Below are positions 26,322 through 33,738 of a stretch of 49,824 nucleotides of DNA, piece after piece (the stretch's first letter is position 1; the number at the start of each line of letters is the position of its first letter). The stretch comes from JAVBNT01 sp031551355. Lineage in GTDB: Bacteria; Vulcanimicrobiota; CADAWZ01. The stretch is from NCBI GenBank assembly GCA_031551355.1, contig JAVBNT010000043.1, positions 1 through 49,824 on the forward strand, given 5' to 3'. The notes under the pieces were generated by a model, which ran no database searches, was not told the DNA's origin, and saw only the letters and a program-made list of their open reading frames with translations. Made by a program: the position numbers and the translations under genes.

Positions 26322-28397
26322 TCAAATCTGACTGGCGGGCTTACCTCGTTCCGCATAAAAATCATCAAGCATTTGTCTAACTTGCAAAAAATACGGATCA
26401 TTAGATAAAATTTCTTTCATTAACAATTCAGCTTGCTCATATTTATGATTCTCAAGCAAATAAGACGCCTGATCCTTCTGAACGATTCCCTGACGTAAAA
26501 AAAATTCAGCTTTTTCCTTACCGGCGGTGGAATAATGCAATGCAAGGTTCGCAACATGTAAGAGTCTGGGAATATCAGCAGCAGGTGCCGATGATATCTT
26601 AAGAAACTGCTTATAATATTTAATGGCCTCCTCATAGCGGCCGTCTCTATGGCATCTGAGAGCGCTCAGCAGTATACTGGGATATTTTTTTTCCAACAGA
26701 AATACACCATCCGAATAGTAATTAATAAAGTCGTCTATTTTACCGTAAAAATAACTTATGGTCCCTGTCATACAAAAAACGGACGCTTTAAGATTATCAT
26801 TTTCAGATGTAATTTTAATTATCTTTGCCATTACAATGGAGCTCTCCCAGGCTTTTTCATAATCCTTTTTTGAAAAATAATAGCCAATCAAATCCTGGAA
26901 TACACCGCAAGGAAGCTCCATTGTAACTGCCGTTGCAGCAAATAATTCCAAACTTTTTTCACATGATTCAAGTGACTCATCATAACGCCCCAGCTTCTGC
27001 ATTACCTGCGCACGTCCTATGTAGGCGGACGGATCGCACGGATCTATTTTTAAGAACTCATCATAATAAAAAAGAGCCTCCTCATATTTGTTCCGCTCCT
27101 GATAAGCCAAAGCCAAATTAAAAAGGATAATATGGTTTGTTTTGTTTTTGGAATAAGCATAGTTCCACAATGAAAAACTGTCTTTCCACGCCGAAGAATA
27201 AACAAACGAGGCTGATATATATAAAGTTAGAACAACAAGGGTCACTGCATGAGAAGCAAAAAAACCCGTTTTTAGATAGTCGAGTTTTCCAAGACGATCG
27301 GAAATATCGTGTAAAATACAAGCTAAAAGCATTGACGAGGCAACAGAAGGTAAATAAAGATACCTGTCAGACATTATAGTTGAAAAATGATTAAACAAGT
27401 GAGAATAAGGAGAAATTGAAACCGCAAACCAAAGAATAAAAAATCTGTAAAATTTATTATTTATTTTTATAAATGATACAACAGAAACAAGCAAAATTAA
27501 AATATAAAAAACCACCTGTAAAACAGAAAAACTGTGATTATATGACATCGGATACACCGGTACAGATTCAAAGGGAAAAATACTCTTTACCAGATATTGT
27601 GAGATAACGACCAGTTTATCTTTAAACGGCAACAGATGCTGGGGATTATATCGGGCGGAGGCCACCCCAAGTGTTGAAAGATAAACGCACAATGCCGACA
27701 ACGCAAATAAAGGAACGGATATCTTTAAGGAAAAAAGCAGCTTATGCCTAAAAAAAATAAAGGCATATACAAGTAGAAGTGCCGGAAAAACTACGCTAAT
27801 CGGCTGGCTCAGAAAAGAAGCTATATAGAATACAACCAGAAAGGACAAATTAAATATTTTTTCAGATAAATTACAGTCCTTAAAAATCAGGTTAAGAAAC
27901 AAATTGAAGGAAACCATCATAAAAAAAATTGATATTATATATCCGTCACATGCCACCCAACTAATAATCTCGGAATGAAGCGGGTGAACCGCAAACAACA
28001 GAGTTGATAAAAAAGCAAGCTCCTGCTTTTTCATCGTAATCAAAAAAAAACGGTATATAAGCACAATCGTCAACAGATAAAACACGAGGTTAAATACATG
28101 ATAAGCAACCGGGGATGCTCCAAAAATTTTAAAAAGGACAAAATTAATCATAAAAGCAACCGGGGTATAAATATAGTCCGTAACAAAACCGGGTATAAAA
28201 GCATCAAAAATGCGCGAAAAAGGCATCTTCAGGTAAGGGTTATTCAGTAAAAGAGCAATATCGTCCCATACAAAACCATAATTAACTACCTGTCCATAGG
28301 CTATAAGCGTAAAAAGAAATACCGCCAAGATAAGAAATAAATTTTTTCTGTTAAAAAAATCAGTCACTCTTCTATTAGCTCCCTGCTCTTTTTCCAT
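26322..28397 (-). CDS. TMTC-like GT-C glycosyltransferase with C-terminal TPRs (paralog 4, promoter-proximal)
   Basis: 691 residues from ATG 28397; a GTG at 28367 would give the same N-terminus as the other copies (x-DFFNRKN) and has GGGAG about 11 bases upstream, so the start is open. YGQVVNYGFVWDDIALLL and LLFAVHPLHSEIISW mark the GT-C half; TPRs follow from about residue 420. The short C-terminus ends 20 residues after SNDPYF, like paralog 2. The N-terminal loop (GFVTDYIYTPV, FKIFGASP) is closest to paralog 1. It is the first gene of the four-gene operon; gaps between genes are about 50-80 bases. Confidence 0.8.
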   Translation of the reverse strand: MEKEQGANRRVTDFFNRKNLFLILAVFLFTLIAYGQVVNYGFVWDDIALLLNNPYLKMPFSRIFDAFIPGFVTDYIYTPVAFMINFVLFKIFGASPVAYHVFNLVFYLLTIVLIYRFFLITMKKQELAFLSTLLFAVHPLHSEIISWVACDGYIISIFFMMVSFNLFLNLIFKDCNLSEKIFNLSFLVVFYIASFLSQPISVVFPALLLVYAFIFFRHKLLFSLKISVPLFALSALCVYLSTLGVASARYNPQHLLPFKDKLVVISQYLVKSIFPFESVPVYPMSYNHSFSVLQVVFYILILLVSVVSFIKINNKFYRFFILWFAVSISPYSHLFNHFSTIMSDRYLYLPSVASSMLLACILHDISDRLGKLDYLKTGFFASHAVTLVVLTLYISASFVYSSAWKDSFSLWNYAYSKNKTNHIILFNLALAYQERNKYEEALFYYDEFLKIDPCDPSAYIGRAQVMQKLGRYDESLESCEKSLELFAATAVTMELPCGVFQDLIGYYFSKKDYEKAWESSIVMAKIIKITSENDNLKASVFCMTGTISYFYGKIDDFINYYSDGVFLLEKKYPSILLSALRCHRDGRYEEAIKYYKQFLKISSAPAADIPRLLHVANLALHYSTAGKEKAEFFLRQGIVQKDQASYLLENHKYEQAELLMKEILSNDPYFLQVRQMLDDFYAERGKPASQI

Positions 28398-28416
28398 TTA
28401 CATTGCCCCACAACTC

Positions 28417-28444
28417 ATTATACATTAGTCTAAAATTGTGTCAA
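28417..28444 (-). promoter_or_regulatory. promoter of the four-gene TMTC-like operon
   Basis: On the minus strand TTGACA (28444-28439) and TATAAT (28422-28417) are 16 bases apart. Both hexamers are exact consensus; the slightly short spacer is the only departure. The start of transcription would be close to 28410, about a dozen bases before ATG 28397, which leaves little room for an SD and favours the internal GTG start of paralog 4. Confidence 0.8.
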
Positions 28445-28664
28445 CAACAGATAAATACAAGACGGGTAAGAAATATTTTGCCTGCCGGTATTAGAGCAAA
28501 CGGCACAAACGTAGACAATACTTTATAATGGACGTGAAGAATACAAATATGCCGTGGCCATTATCAAATGATTTACGAAAAAGAATCATCACTGTAAAAA
28601 ATACCGGATAGTTTTTATATGATAGGCATCAGCGATGTTAAATCAAGTTGCTCTAAGCCTCCCT
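28445..28664. other. intergenic region with a possible transposase N-terminal remnant
   Basis: A 21-codon frame at 28549-28611 (+) reads MPWPLSNDLRKRIITVKN and then stops. The pattern LS-DLRKRI is like the start of IS630-family transposases. Nothing downstream continues the match, so it is at best a short fossil. The rest of the gap shows nothing recognisable. Confidence 0.25.
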
Positions 28665-28710
28665 AATGAAAACAAAAAAGAGACTTATGCCTCCCGGCTA
28701 AAGCCTCTTT
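28665..28710 (-). terminator. rho-independent terminator after rpsI
   Basis: On the minus strand, arms 28710-28696 and 28691-28677 pair at 12 of 15 positions around a 4-base loop and are followed by TTTTTTGTTTTC. It lies 20 bases past the rpsI stop. Confidence 0.85.
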
Positions 28711-28732
28711 TAATAAAACCCTTAAAATCAAA

Positions 28733-29146
28733 TTAACGTTTGGTCCACTGGAAGCCTTTTCTTGCTCTCTTACGACCGTATTTCTTTCTCTCTTTTTCTC
28801 TTGGATCCCTGGTAAGAAGACCTTCTTTTTTGAGAACCGAACGAAGCGATTCATCAAAAACAGTCAGTGCTCTTGAAATACCATGTCTGACAGCTCCCGC
28901 CTGACCGGCAACTCCGCCCCCGGTAGATCTGACAAAAATATCAAACTTATCCTGCAGGCTTACCAACTCCAGAGGTTTACGAACCTGAAGTTCCATAACT
29001 TTCCTGCCGAAATATGTCTCAACAGGTCTGTTATTAATCGTGATAGCGCCTTTTCCAGGAGTTATCCAAACTCTTGCAATAGCACTTTTTCTTCTTCCTG
29101 TGGCATAATATGACACTGTTTTCTGCGTAATCTTAGCTCTGGCCAC
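28733..29146 (-). CDS. rpsI: 30S ribosomal protein uS9
   Basis: 137 residues. Motifs: YYATGRRKSAIARVWITPGKG near the N-terminus, GGGVAGQAGAVRHGISRAL in the middle and the basic C-terminus KKYGRKRARKGFQWTKR; the terminal KR tail contacts P-site tRNA. GTG 29146 has GGAGG (29157-29161) ten bases upstream; the longer frame from TTG 29167 would contain the SD and is rejected. It follows rplM by about 28 bases. Confidence 0.95.
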   Translation of the reverse strand: MARAKITQKTVSYYATGRRKSAIARVWITPGKGAITINNRPVETYFGRKVMELQVRKPLELVSLQDKFDIFVRSTGGGVAGQAGAVRHGISRALTVFDESLRSVLKKEGLLTRDPREKERKKYGRKRARKGFQWTKR

Positions 29147-29174
29147 TGACTTTCTACCTCCAAACAACTCTCTC

Positions 29175-29603
29175 TTATAAATCTATTTTTTCCGGTTTTT
29201 GAGCAGCATAATTATGCTCTGAGCCAACAACCAGTTTAAGCTTCTTCAATCTTGGGGCACGCAACTTATTATTCGGCAGCATACCTTTCACTGCATGAAG
29301 AATAATACGATCCGGGTGTTTCTTCTGCAAATCACTTGCGTTAATCTGTTTCAGTCCGCCTGGATATCCGGTATGGCGATAATACATCTTATCAGCCCAT
29401 TTGTTTCCGGTCATTCTGACTTTATCAATATTTGTGACAATAACAAAATCACCAATATCAATATAGTCTACATATTCCGGTTTATTCTTTCCTGAAAGAA
29501 TTCTTGCAACTTTAGTAGCCAATCTGCCCAAGATCATATCTGTAGCATCAACGACATACCATTTTTTTTCAATATTTTTTTCTTTTACAACAGGAGTATT
29601 CAA
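29175..29603 (-). CDS. rplM: 50S ribosomal protein uL13
   Basis: 142 residues. KKWYVVDATDMILGRLATKVA, KNKPEYVDYIDIGDFVIV, YYRHTGYPGGLK and VKGMLPNNKLRA are all classical uL13 motifs. TTG 29603 is preceded by GGGAGG (29611-29616) at seven bases, better than the upstream TTG 29624, whose frame would contain the SD. It forms the usual rplM-rpsI pair with its own promoter. Confidence 0.95.
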   Translation of the reverse strand: MNTPVVKEKNIEKKWYVVDATDMILGRLATKVARILSGKNKPEYVDYIDIGDFVIVTNIDKVRMTGNKWADKMYYRHTGYPGGLKQINASDLQKKHPDRIILHAVKGMLPNNKLRAPRLKKLKLVVGSEHNYAAQKPEKIDL

Positions 29604-29647
29604 GGAAAACCCTCCCAATAACAACTTTTTTGCGCTACGGCTAGCCT

Positions 29648-29676
29648 ATTTTAATACAAAAAAACAAAGATGTCAA
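29648..29676 (-). promoter_or_regulatory. promoter of rplM-rpsI
   Basis: On the minus strand TTGACA (29676-29671) and TAAAAT (29653-29648) are 17 bases apart, about 45 bases before the rplM start. A small palindrome CCAAG-TAT-CTTGG lies just upstream of it at 29687-29699. Confidence 0.8.
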
Positions 29677-29717
29677 TACCATTTATCCAAGTATCTTGGA
29701 AGTATTTTTATAAAAAT

Positions 29718-30857
29718 TTATATATAAAGACAATTACAGCGGCTGCACAGTGAAAAACGGCCGTTACACATAACCTCTGAACGGAACTCGCTGATACGCT
29801 CCCCATTCCACAGATCCCCTGGACTGCCGGTATTGATGTTCCCAAGTATAAGATCCGGATGGTTGGAGCATGACACAACATCTCCCGACTCAGTAATATT
29901 CATCATGAACCATGGTGCATAACATTTGTCAAAACCAGCGGAAAAATTGAAGTCACTATAATAGATAGGAATTTGCCATGGCCTGAGATTAGGAGAAAAA
30001 CTGTAAGAAGTCTTATACCTGTTCTTGCTCAGGGTCCTTAACTGCAAAATAAGTGATGACGGCTCCACATTCGTATATTTGGCAACCTTCTTTTCCCATG
30101 AAGAAACAGATGTTCCAAAACAGTCCAGATACACTCCGCTTTGCTTTTTCCCCTGCTCCCATGAGACAAGCGGAGAATGGAAAAAATAAAAACGATCCAT
30201 GCAATGAACATTTGCCCAAGAAATCATATCATCCAAAAGATAACAATTATCGGCATTTATAATCATGGATCCGGATACAAGATATTTTTTACCAACTGCT
30301 TTCCTGCGAAAATTTATCAAAAAATTTATAGAATCAATGGTTTCACGGTAATCATCATACAGGAAGGATTTCTTTGCGTAAGCTTTCTGCGCAGGCGATT
30401 CATCAAAAGAAAAAATAATTTCCCTTATCGTATTGTCTTGAAAAAATGATATGTATGGCTCAAAACGCCCAAAACGCGTTAAAATACGGCATGGTACCTT
30501 TTTAAGAGACATATATTTCAAAAACTCAAAAAAAGACGGGTTCTTTAAAACATTATCTCCCCAAAACAAAAACTCCGAACCGGAAACAGCTGCAAAATCG
30601 ACCAAACGTTGAATACTCTCAATAGAAAGTTCGGCGGAAACAGAAACGGAATTGTTTTCCTTTAAACCGTAAAAGCCGTCACAACCGGAATATACGGAGT
30701 AAGAATTCTCAGGAGAAAGCATACGCAAAGAAATTATCCTCGGAGGGGATACATTGCGGCAGCTGCCTAGATAATAGTCTTTCAATAAAGCTATTTTATG
30801 CAGCGGCAAGAGCTTTAAAAAAAAATTGCCGGAAAACGGCAAAAAAGAAATTCTCAC
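29718..30857 (-). CDS. radical-SAM-like SPASM protein with a degenerate cluster motif
   Basis: 379 residues. The C-terminus is SPASM-like: CYAPWFMMNITESGDVVSCS (about 312-331), then GNINTGSPGDLWNGERISEFR and CSRCNC, the Cys arrangement that binds auxiliary Fe-S clusters. The N-terminal half looks like a partial TIM barrel (RIISLRMLSPENSYSVYSGC, then ELSIESIQRLVDF, FLFWGDNVL and IIFSFDES). Where a radical-SAM enzyme has C-x3-C-x2-C, this protein reads S-x3-Y-x2-C: only the last Cys remains. Reductive SAM cleavage is therefore unlikely. It is last in the TPR/roadblock operon, 54 bases after the upstream gene, and may have become a binding protein or use only its auxiliary cluster. Start GTG 30857, weak SD. 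Confidence 0.6.
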   Translation of the reverse strand: MRISFLPFSGNFFLKLLPLHKIALLKDYYLGSCRNVSPPRIISLRMLSPENSYSVYSGCDGFYGLKENNSVSVSAELSIESIQRLVDFAAVSGSEFLFWGDNVLKNPSFFEFLKYMSLKKVPCRILTRFGRFEPYISFFQDNTIREIIFSFDESPAQKAYAKKSFLYDDYRETIDSINFLINFRRKAVGKKYLVSGSMIINADNCYLLDDMISWANVHCMDRFYFFHSPLVSWEQGKKQSGVYLDCFGTSVSSWEKKVAKYTNVEPSSLILQLRTLSKNRYKTSYSFSPNLRPWQIPIYYSDFNFSAGFDKCYAPWFMMNITESGDVVSCSNHPDLILGNINTGSPGDLWNGERISEFRSEVMCNGRFSLCSRCNCLYI

Positions 30858-30911
30858 AAGATCACCATATTATATCAATTAAAAATCGTCTATCGTTTCG
30901 GCATAATTTTA

Positions 30912-32096
30912 TCAGGCATCAATAGACTTTAAAGACTGTTCAATGCTATCCTTGATTTTCTCAATACTAAAACGTAAGACTCCAAAGTTGGCACCACTGC
31001 CTGCCAAGGTAAGAAATACATGGCCGGAACCTATAAGCCTTATAGCTATAAGACCGCGCTCAAACTCAAGAACCCAATAAACAAGCTCCGACTCGGCATT
31101 CCCCAAGCGGTGCTGGGATATTTTCTCGATCGCCGAATTAGCAAAAGATATGAGCTTTGTTTCATCGGCAGCCTCATTGAAACAGGACGATATATTATTG
31201 CCTTCACGATTGAAAAGAACAGAACCGATAACACCCTTATTTTTGACAAAGGCCTGAATCTCCGGCTCAATAACCGAGCAAATTTTTGAATATTTCTCGG
31301 CAAGCTCACTCTCAAGTCTCTTTTCCTCTTCAAGACGGCGAAGCTCTTCCTCCGCCTTCAGACGCTCCTGCTCTTCAATAAGCCTCTGCTGTTCGAGACG
31401 TTTATTCTCTTCCTCTACACGGCGTGCTTCCTCTTCTTCTTCACGGCGGCGCTGGACAGCCAGCCTTTCTTCTTCTTCAGCCCTTACCTGATCCAATATT
31501 GCATTTTTCATCCCCAGGGCATAATCGTAAGCATCCTGCAAGTGTTCCTTACGGCGCAATGCAAGCTCATATATATATCTGAAAACAAGCTGTTCTTTCT
31601 GTTTCCGCGAAATTTCATCATAATCAGCAATCTCAATATTAACAAAATCAATTATATTTTCAATACGCATCAGAATGATTTGCAGTTCTTTCAAAGAAAA
31701 CTCATGCGCTTTAATCTCAGAAAAAGACGCCGGAAAATCTTCCGGCACCGGGTGCCTGGATGAAAAATATTTATAAAGGAAATACGAAAATATATCAAAC
31801 GGCTCGTTCTTAACGATGTTGAAAAGCTCCTCAAAGCCCTCTTTATAAAGTTTCTGCAGAATATAAATAACGGCAATATTTATGCGCGCCTCAATATTTT
31901 TTCCGTCGGAAGAAATAATATCCTGATACAATTGAAGGGCTTCCAAGCGGTTTCCGCGCAAAAAACTGCATTCAGCAATTGCCATTCCCACGTAAACATC
32001 ATCATTGTAATCATTTTTCAATACGTGAAGCTCATCTAGCTTACGCTCTATGGTTGATTTAAAATTAAGTAAAGAGATAATAACTCCCCCTCCCAA
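30912..32096 (-). CDS. TPR / coiled-coil / roadblock (LC7) protein
   Basis: About 390 residues. An N-terminal TPR-like region (about 20-110: VGMAIAECSFLRGNRLEALQLY) precedes a long charged coiled coil (about 205-275, Glu/Arg-rich) and a C-terminal roadblock/LC7 domain (about 280-392: GVIGSVLFNREGNNISSCF and LIAIRLIGSGHVFLTLAGS, then NFGVLRFSIEKI). Roadblock domains bind and regulate small Ras-like GTPases and dimerise. The start is odd: the strong SD GGGAGGGGGAG (32094-32084) is followed by no ATG, GTG or TTG for 60 bases. TTG 32096 overlaps the SD; ATT 32081 or ATC 32078 have good spacing. Confidence 0.75.
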   Translation of the reverse strand: MGGGVIISLLNFKSTIERKLDELHVLKNDYNDDVYVGMAIAECSFLRGNRLEALQLYQDIISSDGKNIEARINIAVIYILQKLYKEGFEELFNIVKNEPFDIFSYFLYKYFSSRHPVPEDFPASFSEIKAHEFSLKELQIILMRIENIIDFVNIEIADYDEISRKQKEQLVFRYIYELALRRKEHLQDAYDYALGMKNAILDQVRAEEEERLAVQRRREEEEEARRVEEENKRLEQQRLIEEQERLKAEEELRRLEEEKRLESELAEKYSKICSVIEPEIQAFVKNKGVIGSVLFNREGNNISSCFNEAADETKLISFANSAIEKISQHRLGNAESELVYWVLEFERGLIAIRLIGSGHVFLTLAGSGANFGVLRFSIEKIKDSIEQSLKSIDA

Positions 32097-32154
32097 AAAT
32101 TCTCTTCAAAAGAAAAGACGGATAAAAGATATCCGCTGATACCAAAAATAAAAA

Positions 32155-32511
32155 TCAGGCAACAGCAGCCTCTATTATCTTCTTATTCTTCTTGATCTCC
32201 AATCTTATACGCCCAAGGTTCACACCGCTTGCAGCTATTATAGATAGAAAATAACCGCCGGCAACAGGAACACAAATCAAATTAATATCCTGAAACTCTA
32301 TATACGACTGCGTAAGTTCATTTATATCACAGCCTATAGGCATATCAGTACATAATCCTAAAATACTGATAATGAGAGAAGATGGAGAACTCAAATTATG
32401 AGAGTCGTCACCAACCGATTCCAGAACATCACCATTGGCATCAGCCAGTAAAGCCTGCTTAACTCCATCTATTTTACAAAAAGCATCTAATGCATTTTTC
32501 AGAGACTCCAT
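32155..32511 (-). CDS. roadblock/LC7 domain protein (MglB-like)
   Basis: 118 residues, a stand-alone roadblock domain: IDGVKQALLADANGDVLESVG, then FQDINLICVPVAGGYFLSII and NLGRIRLEIKKNKKII. This size and layout match MglB-type proteins, which act as GTPase-activating or partner proteins for MglA-like small GTPases at cell poles. ATG 32511 has GAGGTG five bases upstream. It lies between the PATAN-like gene (18 bases) and a second roadblock gene in the same operon, so the two roadblock domains could form a heterodimer. Confidence 0.85.
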   Translation of the reverse strand: MESLKNALDAFCKIDGVKQALLADANGDVLESVGDDSHNLSSPSSLIISILGLCTDMPIGCDINELTQSYIEFQDINLICVPVAGGYFLSIIAASGVNLGRIRLEIKKNKKIIEAAVA

Positions 32512-32529
32512 AAACACCTCTTCTCCTAA

Positions 32530-33420
32530 CTAAATCTGCGGTTTCAAATTAATAATTGAACTCTCAGTCAAATTGAATTTTTTCAAAAGAGCTGAGGGAA
32601 TCATAACATTTCCCGCCAGATTCTTGCCGCTGGAACATTTTACAACATATACCATTCCATCAGGTGCTTCAATTTCCACCTGTATTGTTGCCGAGGGTTT
32701 TATACCCCAATCCTTATAAAAGTTTTCTTCAACTTTTATTGCGTCATTACTCTTAATCAATCCGCCCATAATCTTGACTCTAAGCTCTTTTTCATTCTCC
32801 AAAGCCTGTCTGGCGGCAATCTCTTTTGTTTCAATATTATCGGATTTTTCACCGAAAAGGCTCATTCTGGCACCATCATTCATAACTCTTGAAACAAAAG
32901 CGGTAAACTGTTCCGGCTGGCATAAAATTCTTCCATACTCATTGGCAAAGCTGTCAGTTACAACTTTTCCATGTGAAAAAATAAGCTCGCGGCTTTCGCC
33001 CTGAACATAAATAACGGCAAAACCGGATACCGCATCAATCTCTATCGAAGACAAAAGTTTCTTGAAATCTTTTTTCTTAATATCATAATCCCTGTAAACG
33101 TACTCATAGACATAAACGGAGGACAGCACATCAACAATTTTCGGAGAAAGAACATATGTGCTTATCACATAAGGACGAACTTTCATCTTATTTAAAAGAC
33201 GCTGATTCTTTATAAGCTTAATATGATCTTTTTCATCAATTTCAAAAGCGTTTTTAATGATTCCATGTGAATAAAAAAAGCCGCCTCTGAGTTTCCTGTC
33301 ATGCTCCAGTGCCAGATATCCACTGAATTTATTATTTGCAAGATTGTCCATGAGAACCTGAACATCCATCAGGCTAAGGTTCGTATGTTCAAATAAAGGG
33401 TTTCCTACTGGCAAAATCAA
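32530..33420 (-). CDS. PATAN/DUF4388-like protein
   Basis: 296 residues from TTG 33420, which has GGGAGG eight bases upstream (the longer TTG 33441 frame contains the SD). Two copies of a PATAN-like pattern are visible: NKFSGYLALEHDRKLRGGFF followed by HGIIKNAFE (about 32-70), and VSGFAVIYVQGESRELIFSH followed by GKVVTDSF (about 130-170). The C-terminal NVMIPSALLKKFNLTESSI resembles an AbrB/SpoVT-like beta hairpin, a weak match. PATAN proteins often act with response regulators, roadblock proteins and type IV pili or gliding. Part of the TPR/roadblock operon. Confidence 0.6.
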   Translation of the reverse strand: MILPVGNPLFEHTNLSLMDVQVLMDNLANNKFSGYLALEHDRKLRGGFFYSHGIIKNAFEIDEKDHIKLIKNQRLLNKMKVRPYVISTYVLSPKIVDVLSSVYVYEYVYRDYDIKKKDFKKLLSSIEIDAVSGFAVIYVQGESRELIFSHGKVVTDSFANEYGRILCQPEQFTAFVSRVMNDGARMSLFGEKSDNIETKEIAARQALENEKELRVKIMGGLIKSNDAIKVEENFYKDWGIKPSATIQVEIEAPDGMVYVVKCSSGKNLAGNVMIPSALLKKFNLTESSIINLKPQI

Positions 33421-33522
33421 GTTTGCGTCCTCCCAAAACAAAAATTAAAGACGATTGTGAATTTTCTGATTTATACTTTTATTGTCCTTCAACAAATAAG
33501 TTAATAAAACACAGGCACAATA

Positions 33523-33717
33523 TCATTCGTCCTTTTTTGACGATATTATATGAAACGGATCCGGCTGCTCCTGCGCTCCACAGCTTTCCCTTACGGCATT
33601 TTTTATTTTGGATGGCCTGTCAAAATAATCCCACACAAGCAAAATAACCAACAAACAAAAAAGAAAAACAGCCGTATTTCCAGACAAAAGAAAATTAATA
33701 CAATTTTGAAAAACCAA
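33523..33717 (-). CDS. small single-pass membrane protein
   Basis: 64 residues. TTG 33717 is preceded by GGAGG (33724-33728) at six bases, as good an SD as any in the operon. One membrane helix (residues about 15-32, TAVFLFCLLVILLVWDYF) is followed by a polar cytoplasmic-type tail ending in HIISSKKDE. It begins 21 bases after the giant TPR gene and precedes the PATAN-like gene. It could anchor its soluble neighbours at the membrane; no family recognised. Confidence 0.65.
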   Translation of the reverse strand: MVFQNCINFLLSGNTAVFLFCLLVILLVWDYFDRPSKIKNAVRESCGAQEQPDPFHIISSKKDE

Positions 33718-33738
33718 CTGCAGCCTCCGGCAAAATCA

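Noticed and set aside
30177..30449. 90-residue plus-strand frame
   Set aside because: Antisense to the SPASM protein gene, composition typical of a shadow frame.
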